NCBI GenBank assembly: GCA_036505275.1 | Contig: DASXTS010000369.1 | Coordinates: 1-7,950, forward strand | Direction: 5' to 3' | Length of the DNA stretch: 7,950 nt | Source of the DNA: DASXTS01 sp036505275 | GTDB lineage: Bacteria > Actinomycetota > Actinomycetes > Mycobacteriales > Pseudonocardiaceae | Shown here: in pieces, positions 1 to 6,730 of the stretch | How positions within the stretch are numbered: the first letter of the stretch is position 1 | Layout of the letters: each line of letters starts with the position of its first letter | Position numbers and translations under genes: made by a program | The notes under the pieces: generated by a model | What the model was told of the DNA's origin: nothing | What the model saw: the letters and a program-made list of their open reading frames with translations, nothing else | Databases searched by the model: none

Positions 1-244
1 AGCGATGTGCGGGCCGGCATGATCCGGCCGGGCGGACCGGTCGTGCGGGCGTCTGCCTCGCTCGGGTGGCAGTGGGGCGGCGGCTACCGCTCCCTAAAGA
101 CTTTATGCACTTCTCCGCCAACGGCGGCTGAGCCCGAGCCCTGCGGGAAGCTGACCCGAGCCGACAGATGCCGTGCCACTTCAACCCCGGCTACAGGCAG
201 TACCTGCGATAGCAGCGAGTAGGACCTCATGGGTTCAGATGCCC
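1..244. other. Left-edge stretch without a supported gene
   Basis: I see no convincing gene here. A GTG-initiated frame could run from 7 to 222 on the plus strand, but its product is a low-complexity mix of Arg, Pro, Ser and Gly with no motif. Another plus-strand frame open from the left edge stops at 129-131 and ends in residues PKDFMHFSANGG; it could be the tail of a gene outside the window, but nothing identifies it. A small hairpin with 6-bp arms (12-17 and 24-29, loop 18-23) is present. It is weak and may be chance in GC-rich DNA. Confidence 0.4.
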
Positions 245-273
245 GCTTACGCGCGTTGCCTCACGCGCGTAGC
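245..273. terminator. Hairpin at the end of the flavoprotein gene, overlapping its stop codon
   Basis: TACGCGCGT (248-256) and ACGCGCGTA (263-271) form a perfect 9-bp stem around a 6-base loop. Two further pairs (245-246 with 272-273) are possible if T247 bulges out. The minus-strand stop codon (261-263) lies across the loop and the first base of one arm. There is no T-run, which is common for actinobacterial terminators. Transcription termination is inferred from the position and fold. Each arm is itself built on the palindrome ACGCGCGT, so a protein-binding role is an alternative. Confidence 0.5.
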
Positions 274-1721
274 ACCGACTGGGCGAAGTCGAAGACGCGG
301 TCCGGGTCGTACTTCTTGATCACCCGGCGCAGGCGGGGCAGGTTGGCGCCGTAGTAGGCGCTCGCCCAGTCCCGTTGTCCCGGGTTCAGGTAGTTGACGT
401 ACGCGCCGGTGCCGACGGTCGATGTCAGCGCCTGCTGCACCGCGAGCACCGCGGGGCCGTTCGCGGCGTTGCCGCTGTAGACCTGCACCGAGGCGTGCGC
501 GCTGCGATGGGCGAACGCGGTGTCCGCGGTCTTGATCCCCGCCACCTGGCCACGCAGCGAGTCGAAGAGCAGCACCGTGCCGTTCTGTCGGCTCATCAGA
601 GACACGACCCGGTCAGCGGCCGACGACGTCACCGTGCGCTCAAGCATCCGCGACGCGGCCCGGAAGGGCGCCGGCCCGCCGGCGTGGCAGGCGGTGATGG
701 TGTTGTCGAGGCAGCCGGCGAAGTACTTCATCGCGTTCAGGTAGCTGTAGGCGTGCGTCGTCCGGGAGGTCGGCGCTGCGCCGACCGCGGCGATGAGCGA
801 GGACAGGTGGCCGGCCAGCGCGGCGGAACTGCCGGTCCAGGTGCCGGTCACCCGGTTGGTCGGCGTGGATGCGGCGGTCACCGCACACAGCGAGCTGAGC
901 TGGTTCGGCGCCGCGTCCATCCAGGCAGACCAACAGCGCAGGACCCGAGCCGTACGCGACGCCGGGAAGTGCAGCGAGAAGACAGTGACGGTGGGCGCCG
1001 GCACCGTGCCGAAAGTGAAGCTGGTGACGATACCGCCGTTGCCGCCACCGCCGCCGCGCAGCGCCCAGAACAGGTCGGCGTCGTTGTAGCCGTCGACGGT
1101 GTGCAGCGCGCCGTCCGCGGTGACGACCGTGGCGGCCTTGAGGTGGTCGCAGGTGAGGCCGTACGCCCTGGCGACCACGCCGATGCCGCCGCCGAGTGTG
1201 CTGCCGGCGATCCCGACCGTCGGGCAGGACCCGGCCGGCAGCGCTCGCCCGTGCGCGGCGAGCGCCGCGTACACGTCGATGAGCCGGGCCCCGGCGCCGA
1301 TGACCGCCGTCGCGTCGCTCTTGACCGTGATGGTCTTGAGCGCCGAGAGGTCGACGACGACCCCGTTGTCCGGCGTCGAGTAGCCGGCGTAGCTGTGGCC
1401 GCCGCCGCGGGCGGCCAGCGGCACGCCGTGCCCGCGTACCCGCCGCACGCAGGTGCGCACGTCGTCGGCGCCGGCGACCTTGGCGATCGCGGCCGGCCGG
1501 CGGACGCCGAGCGCGGCGTTGTAGGGCTTGGCCGCCGCCGTGTATCCGGCGTCGCCCGGCCGCAGCAATGGGCCCTTGAGGGCCCGCTTCAGCCCGGCGT
1601 AGTCGACGCCGGAGGCCGCCGCGGCGAGCGGCTCACCGAGCAGCCTCGCCCCAGCGACGGCCGCACCGGCCGCCGCCGTCAAGCCGAGGAACTGCCGCCG
1701 CCCGAACCCGGATTGCCCCAT
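261..1721 (-). CDS. Tat-exported FAD-linked oxidoreductase, berberine-bridge-enzyme type
   Basis: The product is 486 residues, close to the usual length of bacterial BBE-like (PCMH-fold) oxidases. It opens with a twin-arginine signal: GRRQFLG at residues 7-13, a hydrophobic Ala/Gly stretch to about 28, and likely cleavage near 35-37. The FAD-binding domain covers about 70-245. RGGGHS at 105-110 supplies His109, the usual 8-alpha covalent flavin ligand. GSCPTVGIAG at 164-173 supplies Cys166, the usual second, 6-S-cysteinyl ligand, so bicovalent flavin is likely. The BBE C-terminal domain is clear: AYVNYLNPG (440-448), then YYGANLPRL (456-464) and YDPDRVFDF (471-479). The family oxidises sugars, alcohols or natural-product intermediates with O2, giving H2O2; the substrate here is unknown. 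The start is supported by GAGGAG (1729-1734), 7 bases upstream. The glycine-rich loop reads GGGGGNGGIVT, where relatives usually have NFGIVT. The gene appears to be monocistronic. Confidence 0.93.
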   Translation of the reverse strand: MGQSGFGRRQFLGLTAAAGAAVAGARLLGEPLAAAASGVDYAGLKRALKGPLLRPGDAGYTAAAKPYNAALGVRRPAAIAKVAGADDVRTCVRRVRGHGVPLAARGGGHSYAGYSTPDNGVVVDLSALKTITVKSDATAVIGAGARLIDVYAALAAHGRALPAGSCPTVGIAGSTLGGGIGVVARAYGLTCDHLKAATVVTADGALHTVDGYNDADLFWALRGGGGGNGGIVTSFTFGTVPAPTVTVFSLHFPASRTARVLRCWSAWMDAAPNQLSSLCAVTAASTPTNRVTGTWTGSSAALAGHLSSLIAAVGAAPTSRTTHAYSYLNAMKYFAGCLDNTITACHAGGPAPFRAASRMLERTVTSSAADRVVSLMSRQNGTVLLFDSLRGQVAGIKTADTAFAHRSAHASVQVYSGNAANGPAVLAVQQALTSTVGTGAYVNYLNPGQRDWASAYYGANLPRLRRVIKKYDPDRVFDFAQSVLRA

Positions 1722-1728
1722 GACCCCG

Positions 1729-1734
1729 CTCCTC
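1729..1734 (-). promoter_or_regulatory. Strong ribosome binding site of the flavoprotein gene
   Basis: On the minus strand this reads GAGGAG, 7 bases before the ATG at 1721-1719. It fixes the start that gives a complete Tat signal peptide. Further upstream, CGTGACG (1747-1753) and CGTCACG (1781-1787) form a 7-bp inverted repeat that might be an operator. I could not place a convincing -35/-10 pair. Confidence 0.75.
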
Positions 1735-1921
1735 TACGTCCTTCAACGTGACGGACGCTACGGATTCGGGACGGCCGATACGTCACGCTTTCGTGCCGGA
1801 TCCTGAGGGAAGTCAGCAGCCGTTCGGCACGCCGGAGCTCTGCGCCGCCCGTGCGCGTCAGTCAGCAGGGAACCCAGTGGCAGGCATTCTCGCGCCGGCC
1901 GACGCGCGGAACTGCCGATGA

Positions 1922-1950
1922 CAGTGCGGCCTAGGTTTGGACACGCACTG
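1922..1950 (-). terminator. Candidate terminator of the lipoprotein gene
   Basis: CAGTGCG (1922-1928) and CGCACTG (1944-1950) form a perfect 7-bp stem. The 15-base loop contains the palindrome CCTAGG. It lies 15 bases past the lipoprotein stop codon and is not followed by a T-run. The stem is short and the loop long, so the call is tentative. Confidence 0.35.
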
Positions 1951-1965
1951 CTATTGCTGCGGGTA

Positions 1966-2556
1966 TCAGGTGTCGTACGCGCCGCTATCCCAGGGCGCTG
2001 AGAAAGCCATGTAGTCGCCCGGCTCTGCGGTGACCCACCAGATGTCGTCGTTGTTCTGAGGTGCCCTGACGATAAGCCCGAATGTCGTTCCGAATCGCTT
2101 GACCGCGAAGGGTTCGACCTCGATGCGGTCGAAAGTGACCTTTCCGAGTTCCTTGAGCCGGTTCTGGTAGATCTTCCGAGAAGCTGCCGTGGTTCCGTTG
2201 GCGCCGTCGAAGGCGTCGATCTCGGCGTCCAGGAACTGCCATTTCTCGTCGAAGAGGTACAGGGCCACGAAATCCCGGGCGTCGTCAGTGCCGTCCGTGC
2301 CAGGGTCGAAGGGCCTGGTCAGGAAGAACTGGCGGCCGTCTGCGGTGTGCCCGATGTGCTTGGCTTCGAAGGCGTTGTGATTGATGGCGATTCGGGTCGG
2401 TCGACCGCTGGCCTCGGCGTACCCGGCGGTGCTCGAAACCTGCGCTGAGCCGCCGCGGTCCCGCGGGCCGATGCTGCAACCGCCCGCAAGAGCGCTGGTG
2501 GCAAGCAGTGCGGTGACTATGGCCAGGGCTGTTCGCCGCTGCGATCGGTGACCCAT
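1966..2556 (-). CDS. Secreted lipoprotein of unknown function
   Basis: The product is 196 residues. The N-terminus is a lipoprotein signal: basic GHRSQRR at 2-8, hydrophobic TALAIVTALLATSALA, then LAGGC with Cys27 as the probable lipidated residue. The -3 position is Ala rather than the preferred Leu, so the lipobox is slightly weak. The mature part is soluble and mixed alpha/beta in character, with FFLTRPFDP (77-85), FVALYLFDEKWQFLDAEID (96-114) and a C-terminal block PGDYMAFSAPWDSGAYDT that ends the protein. I recall similar endings in unannotated actinobacterial proteins but cannot name a family or function. The reading frame stays open far upstream, opposite the regulator gene, but lipoprotein features begin only at this ATG. 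The ribosome site is poor: the nearest GGAG on the minus strand is more than 20 bases away. Translation may therefore be leaderless or coupled to an upstream frame ending at 2559. It diverges from the LuxR-type regulator. Confidence 0.8.
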   Translation of the reverse strand: MGHRSQRRTALAIVTALLATSALAGGCSIGPRDRGGSAQVSSTAGYAEASGRPTRIAINHNAFEAKHIGHTADGRQFFLTRPFDPGTDGTDDARDFVALYLFDEKWQFLDAEIDAFDGANGTTAASRKIYQNRLKELGKVTFDRIEVEPFAVKRFGTTFGLIVRAPQNNDDIWWVTAEPGDYMAFSAPWDSGAYDT

Positions 2557-2558
2557 GA

Positions 2559-2750
2559 TCAGCAACCGTAAGGGTTCACTCCCGGCCCGGCTCGGCAGGT
2601 GAGCCCACACGAGGTGCCCGATCGGACAGGCGCAGTATCGGGCCGCACCGGTCCCGCTGTCCGATCGAAGTACTTCTCCAGGCTCAACGGCGGCACCTCG
2701 TCGTATCCGCTCATGTCGCAGGCGCATGCGGCCGTGAGTTTGCCCGTCAT
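2559..2750 (-). CDS. Doubtful small ORF just upstream of the lipoprotein gene
   Basis: This frame of 63 residues begins MTGKLTAACACDMSGYDEV and contains LSLEKYFDRTAGPV. It has five or more cysteines and no recognised motif. Its TGA ends 2 bases before the lipoprotein ATG (TGATCATG), a spacing seen in translational coupling, and the lipoprotein lacks a good ribosome site of its own. Against it: there is no convincing ribosome site, and G/C content by codon position (about 59, 60 and 76 percent) is only partly coding-like. It also overlaps the nested inverted repeat. It may be a leader ORF or chance. Confidence 0.25.
   Translation of the reverse strand: MTGKLTAACACDMSGYDEVPPLSLEKYFDRTAGPVRPDTAPVRSGTSCGLTCRAGPGVNPYGC
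2610..2700. repeat. Nested inverted repeat in the divergent promoter region
   Basis: CGATCGGACAG (2619-2629) has a perfect 11-bp partner CTGTCCGATCG (2657-2667). Directly outside the left arm, CGAGGTGCC (2610-2618) has a perfect 9-bp partner GGCACCTCG (2692-2700). The left arms are contiguous, giving 20 bp. The right arms are split by 24 bases that contain the palindrome GAAGTACTTC (2667-2676). This could be a set of operator half-sites or a folded leader RNA. The autoregulatory role of the adjacent LuxR-type protein is inference only. Confidence 0.5.
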
Positions 2751-2985
2751 TGTCCGTAGGAGCGTCCGACTGGCAGGCCGGCGTACGGCATTCCATCATG
2801 GCGATGACGGACGCAACCGAATGCACCTGACCGCTCCCGGCGCGGCGTGCAGGCCCGCCGCCGCTCCTGCGCACCGCCGAAGTTTCGGCTCCGTCCACCG
2901 CTGGTTCGATCTGCTCGCCGGCGGCAGGGTCGTCGCTGACGGATCCCGGAAGGTCCGAGAGGGGTTCGGTGGCAGAATCGTCAAT

Positions 2986-5889
2986 ATGGCGCTGGGCGAG
3001 GCGGCGGGTCGTCCGCCGCTGGTCGGCCGGGTCAGCGAACTGGGTGCGCTGGCCGAGTTGGTGGCGGGCGCAGCCCATGGGCAGGCCGGGACGCTGCTGA
3101 TTTCCGGCGAAGCGGGGGTGGGCAAGACCGCCTTGATGCGACAGGAGTGCAGCGAGCTCGGTGACGATGTTGACGTGCTGTGGGCGGGATGTCTGCCGTT
3201 GGCGTCGATGGCGGTGCCATTTCTGCCTTTGATCTCGGCGCTGCGGGAGTGGGCAGGGCGTGGGGTGTCGGTGCCGATGCTCGCAGGCGCCGACGGCCAG
3301 GCGACGGCGGGTGGACCGGTGCAGTTCGACGCGTGGCTGGATCGGGCCTGTCAACGCCGTCCGGTGCTGCTGGTGGTGGACGACCTGCATTGGGCGGACC
3401 AAAGCTCGCTCGACGTGCTGATGTATGTGGTCGCCGGACCGGTGCGTCGGCGGTTGGCGGTCGCGGTGACAATCCGTGCAGGCGAGGTTGGGCCGGGAGA
3501 TCCGTTGCGGCGGTGGTTGGCCGACGTGCGCCGGCTCCCTCGGGTGGAGGAGCTGCGCTTGGAACGGCTCGACCGGCTGGCGACCGAGCAACAGCTCACC
3601 GATCTGCTCGGCCGTCTGCCGCACCAGTCCTTGATCGATGACGTGTTCACCCGTACCCGCGGCAACCCGTATTTGACGATGTTGTTGGGGCAGGGTCTGC
3701 CGTCGGACGCGACCGGGGTTCCGGTGGGCCTGCCGACCGATCTGCAGGAGGCGGTCACCCGTGCCTGGCACGAGTTGTCGGGGCCGGGCCGCGAGTTGTC
3801 CCGTCTGCTGGCTGTGGCCGGACGGCCGCAGCGAGCCGACCTACTCGGTGAGGCAGCAACCAGAATCGGGACCAGTGGCGAGGTGGTGCCGCTGCTGCGG
3901 GAGGCGTTGGACCGCGGCGTGCTTGAGCTGGTGAGCGACGACCGCTACTGGTTCGTGCATCCGCTGCTGGCCGAGGTGCTGGAGGACAGTCTGCTGCCGG
4001 AGGAACGGCGGGCCCGGCACGCCGTGTTTGCCGCACTGTTGGAGTCGTCGCCAGACTCGCCAGGTGATGTTGATGTGGAACGGGTGGTCGACGTGGCCGA
4101 CCATCACCACCGTGCGGGTCACGCGGAGCAGGCCTACCTGTGGGCGTTGCTCGGCGCCGAAGCAGCCGAGCGAGCGGGTGGCGCGGCCGAGAGTCTGCGA
4201 CTGCTGCGCCGTGCGTTGGACCTGTGGCCGCGGGTACCCGGTGTGGAAACTTCCGATGTGGAGCTTCTGTTGCGTATCCGCGACGCGGCCGAGCGGGCGG
4301 GCGAGCAGCCGGATGAACTGGCGGCGATCGAGGACTTGCTTGGCCGGATCAGTCCGGAGCGGCGACCACTGTTGGCCGCCGAGCTGTTGGTCCGGCGGAT
4401 GCTGCTGCGCCATAGCACCGGCCGGAAGTTCGCTGACCTGGCAGATGTCCGCAAGGCGGTGCGATATACCGCTGGTTACCTAGACAGCATGCAGCACGCC
4501 TGGGCAATGGCCGAACTCGCGCATGCCGAGCTGTGGCACGAGGAGCCGTCCGGGCCAACGCGAGCGGGCGAGGCGGTTCGGCTGGCGCGTGCCTGTGGAT
4601 CACCCAAAGCGTTGGCCTATGCGCTGACGGCCCAAGCGATGGCCCACTGCATTGCCGGCGACGGCGGTGGCCTGGCCGAGGCGCAGGAGGCGCAAGCCGC
4701 CGCGGCCGAGGCCGGCGATTTCTGGGCGCACTCCCATGCAACGCTCTGGTGGGTCAATTGCCTGGACTGCCTGTCAAGCCGGGAGGTGCTGGAGTATCTG
4801 CGCCGCAGCTACGGGGAATTGGCATCCTTGGCCGCGCCGCATACCTATTTGGCCCGTCTCTGCGGCGTCGAGGCGGCGGGACTTTTGTTGCGGGGAGACT
4901 GGCGGGCCTGCGTTGCCCGGCTGCGGGTGGCGCTCGGCTCGAATCCCGGACCAATGCCCGACACCGACGCCCGGCTGACGGCCGCGCTGCTCGCCTGCTG
5001 GCAGGGACGGCCGGAGGAGGCACGGGCCCATCTGCGCCGAGCCGAGGAGGTGTTCGCCGAGCTGTCCACATACGCTCCCTTCAACTTCCATGTCGTGCGG
5101 GCGGAGCTGGCGGTGGCGGCTGGTGACACCGAGGTTGCGATCGCGGCCGCCCTGGCCGGACTGCAGGCGGAGACGGTTCCGAGCATGGTGGAGCGCTTGC
5201 TCCCGGCGGCCGGCCGGGCCATGGCGGACCAGACGCAGCAACTGCGTGATCGGGGCGCGGACAGCGCACCCGCTCTCGCCCGGCTCGACGACCTGCGGCG
5301 CCGGTACCCGCGGGTAATCTCGGAGCCCGGTTCCGGGCCGCTGTATCGGGCCCAGGTCGGGGCGATGCAGGCGTGGTACGACGCCGAGGTGTGCCGCGGC
5401 AGGCGGGACCCGGACGCCGGGGCGGCGTGGCAGCGGGCCGCGCAGGCCTGCCACGAGGCCCAGCTGGCCTGGGACGAGGCATACGCGCAGCGGCGCGCCG
5501 CCGAAGCGCTCCTGCCGGATCGCGCCAGCCGCGAGCCGGCCGTGGCGGCGCTGCGGCGAGCGCACGAGCTGGCCGTGGACCTGCAGGCGGTGCCGCTTCT
5601 GGCCGAGCTCGCCGCGCTCGGCCGTGGCGCCCGGGTCGCGGTGGCTCGTGGGCCCGGCCGGGTGCCGAACGAGGCCGCCGCTCTGGCCGGGCTCACCGCC
5701 CGCGAGCGAGAGGTCCTGAGCTACGTCGCGGCCGGCCGCACCTACCGCGAGATCGCCCGCGCCCTAGTCGTCAGCGAGAAGACCGTCAGCGTCCACATCT
5801 CCAACATGCTCCACAAGACCGGCACCGCGAACCGGATCGAGCTGGCCCAACTCGCGCACCGGGTGACCGGCCCGGACGTCGACGGGTGA
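2986..5889 (+). CDS. Large LuxR-family ATPase regulator (LAL/MalT type)
   Basis: With the ATG at 2986 the product is 967 residues, normal for LAL regulators. The N-terminal AAA-type ATPase domain begins at PLVGRVSEL (11-19). Walker A is GEAGVGKT (41-48). Walker B is VLLVVDDLHWAD (127-138), with the DDLHWAD signature of this family. RTRGNPYL (223-230) matches the conserved GNP segment. A long helical region rich in Ala, Leu and Glu (about 250-890) resembles the TPR-like sensor part. The C-terminus is a LuxR helix-turn-helix: LTAREREVL (903-911), REIARALVVSEKTV with the recognition helix near 930-940, then KTGTANRIELAQLA. Such proteins bind ATP and an inducer and activate transcription in the cytoplasm, often of secondary metabolism or sugar genes; the target is unknown. 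An upstream in-frame start (2599) would add 129 unconserved residues. No clear ribosome site precedes 2986, and leaderless translation is possible. Divergent from the lipoprotein gene and convergent with the next gene. Confidence 0.93.
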   Translation: MALGEAAGRPPLVGRVSELGALAELVAGAAHGQAGTLLISGEAGVGKTALMRQECSELGDDVDVLWAGCLPLASMAVPFLPLISALREWAGRGVSVPMLAGADGQATAGGPVQFDAWLDRACQRRPVLLVVDDLHWADQSSLDVLMYVVAGPVRRRLAVAVTIRAGEVGPGDPLRRWLADVRRLPRVEELRLERLDRLATEQQLTDLLGRLPHQSLIDDVFTRTRGNPYLTMLLGQGLPSDATGVPVGLPTDLQEAVTRAWHELSGPGRELSRLLAVAGRPQRADLLGEAATRIGTSGEVVPLLREALDRGVLELVSDDRYWFVHPLLAEVLEDSLLPEERRARHAVFAALLESSPDSPGDVDVERVVDVADHHHRAGHAEQAYLWALLGAEAAERAGGAAESLRLLRRALDLWPRVPGVETSDVELLLRIRDAAERAGEQPDELAAIEDLLGRISPERRPLLAAELLVRRMLLRHSTGRKFADLADVRKAVRYTAGYLDSMQHAWAMAELAHAELWHEEPSGPTRAGEAVRLARACGSPKALAYALTAQAMAHCIAGDGGGLAEAQEAQAAAAEAGDFWAHSHATLWWVNCLDCLSSREVLEYLRRSYGELASLAAPHTYLARLCGVEAAGLLLRGDWRACVARLRVALGSNPGPMPDTDARLTAALLACWQGRPEEARAHLRRAEEVFAELSTYAPFNFHVVRAELAVAAGDTEVAIAAALAGLQAETVPSMVERLLPAAGRAMADQTQQLRDRGADSAPALARLDDLRRRYPRVISEPGSGPLYRAQVGAMQAWYDAEVCRGRRDPDAGAAWQRAAQACHEAQLAWDEAYAQRRAAEALLPDRASREPAVAALRRAHELAVDLQAVPLLAELAALGRGARVAVARGPGRVPNEAAALAGLTAREREVLSYVAAGRTYREIARALVVSEKTVSVHISNMLHKTGTANRIELAQLAHRVTGPDVDG

Positions 5890-5946
5890 CACCTTGCAAG
5901 GCCACACCGCCCCCACGCGGGATCCGATACAGCGGTGCGGTCCTGG

Positions 5947-5968
5947 CGGCATGGTTTCACCCATGCCG
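5947..5968. terminator. Hairpin between the convergent regulator and membrane-protein genes
   Basis: CGGCATGG (5947-5954) and CCATGCCG (5961-5968) form a perfect 8-bp stem with a 6-base loop. It lies 58 bases past the regulator stop. The stop codon of the converging gene (5957-5959) sits inside the loop. A symmetric hairpin in this place could end transcription from both sides. There is no T-run. A second small palindrome, CCTTGCAAGG (5892-5901), directly follows the regulator stop. Confidence 0.5.
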
Positions 5969-6595
5969 GCGGCCGACGGTGACGGTCGCGGTGGCGAGCT
6001 GTCCCTGGTGTTCGGCGACATCGGCGCAGAGCGGGTTCGTCCCACCACCCGATATCGGCCCGTACAGCTCGATCTCGTGAATACCCCGCCCGGCTGATCG
6101 GGGCACCTGCATCGTCAGGAACATATCCACCCGGTCGGAATCCTGTTGACCGACATAGCTGCCCAACCGGTGCGCGACCAGCGCACCGTCGAAGCGCAGT
6201 TCCGCCGGCCCACACAACCGCGGGTTGCGATAAGCCAACACGGTGATCCACTGGCCCGCAGATGCCGCCCGCGGCGCGACAAACCGAGGCAGAGACGCCG
6301 AAGCCCGCGGCGAAGCGAAGGACGCTGCGGCGGGTGACACAGACGGCGCCGCCGGCTCGGCCACCGGCGAGCCCCCGCCGCCGGTGACCTGCCCCGCCAG
6401 CACCATCGCGGCCGCGGCCACCACCAGCAGGCCCGGCTCGGCGAACCTGCGCAGCCCGCGGGCTCCCTCCGCCGACCGTCTACGCCGTGCCGGTGGCCCA
6501 TGGTCGGGGGTCCCCGGTACGACCGGCTCCGCGGGCCCCATCATGATGATGTCCGGCTCGACTCGGGCATCGGTCAAATCCGTGACGTTTCTCAT
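5957..6595 (-). CDS. Single-pass membrane protein with probable Ig-like outer domain
   Basis: The product is 212 residues and is not a family I can name. Residues 1-53 are polar and basic (ARRRRSAEG at 37-45) and likely cytoplasmic. One membrane segment follows, PGLLVVAAAAMVLAGQV (54-70). An Ala/Pro/Ser-rich linker (about 76-104) leads to an outer domain of about 105 residues. That domain has alternating beta-strand patterns: QWITVLAYRNPRLCGPAEL, then MFLTMQVPRSAGRGIHEIEL, then ATATVTV near the end. The VP...GxHEIEL pattern resembles Ig-like or IPT-type domains, which is inference. Two cysteines (128 and 190) could form an extracellular disulfide. The start is not certain: ATG at 6595 has only a weak GGGCGG upstream, and Met18 or Met19 (6544 or 6541) would also keep the membrane segment. 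A cell-surface role is likely; the function is unknown. Confidence 0.7.
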   Translation of the reverse strand: MRNVTDLTDARVEPDIIMMGPAEPVVPGTPDHGPPARRRRSAEGARGLRRFAEPGLLVVAAAAMVLAGQVTGGGGSPVAEPAAPSVSPAAASFASPRASASLPRFVAPRAASAGQWITVLAYRNPRLCGPAELRFDGALVAHRLGSYVGQQDSDRVDMFLTMQVPRSAGRGIHEIELYGPISGGGTNPLCADVAEHQGQLATATVTVGRRHG

Positions 6596-6639
6596 GCCGC
6601 CCAGGCTTCGCCCGGATGCGCCTCAGCAATCTCGGGACC

Positions 6640-6669
6640 GACCCCTCAAAAGCGCGAACGGACCCCTCA
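6640..6669. repeat. 21-bp-spaced direct repeat upstream of the membrane-protein gene
   Basis: GACCCCTCA occurs at 6640-6648 and again at 6661-6669, exactly 21 bases apart, which places both on the same face of the helix. A weaker relative, TGCGCCTCA, lies at 6617-6625. On the minus strand they read TGAGGGGTC upstream of the gene starting at 6595. The arrangement resembles tandem activator half-sites. Two 9-bp copies in GC-rich DNA are suggestive only. Confidence 0.35.
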
Positions 6670-6730
6670 GATTCGGCCGACGCCCGAGGAGCCCGCGCGT
6701 ACGTATTCAACTTGAGGGTGCTGGTGGCAT

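Larger units (their letters stand above)
1722..1965. other. Intergenic gap between flavoprotein and lipoprotein genes
   Basis: This gap separates two genes read in the same direction on the minus strand. It should hold the terminator of the lipoprotein gene (hairpin at 1922-1950) and the promoter of the flavoprotein gene. The spacing and the hairpin argue against one operon. No reading frame in it looks coding. Confidence 0.5.
2557..2985. promoter_or_regulatory. Divergent intergenic region between lipoprotein and regulator genes
   Basis: These 429 bases must contain the promoters of both divergent genes. They carry a nested inverted repeat (2610-2700) and a doubtful small minus-strand frame (2559-2750). 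Just before the regulator start lies CAGAAT (2973-2978), placed so that a transcript would begin at or next to the ATG; this -10-like site is weak and has no clear -35 partner. The plus-strand frame of the regulator is open through this region from 2599, but its sequence lacks conserved features, so I treat it as non-coding. Confidence 0.5.

Noticed and set aside
375..1751. A 458-residue plus-strand frame opposite the flavoprotein gene
   Set aside because: It is a shadow of the strongly biased codons of the minus-strand gene. The product is Arg/Gly/Ala-rich with no motif, whereas the minus strand has a complete BBE-type protein.
2599..2985. Earlier start for the LuxR regulator, adding 129 residues
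   Set aside because: The added part has no conserved features and overlaps the inverted repeat. The start at 2986 places the ATPase domain about 10 residues in, as is usual for the family.
2557..3771. N-terminal extension of the lipoprotein frame, up to 601 residues in all
   Set aside because: The extra residues are Gln/His/Arg-rich antisense of the regulator gene and would bury the lipoprotein signal inside the protein. Only 1966-2556 has gene features.
4028..5696. Several frames of 100-280 residues on both strands inside the regulator gene
   Set aside because: All are out-of-frame readings of a single intact coding sequence with conserved ATPase and helix-turn-helix domains.
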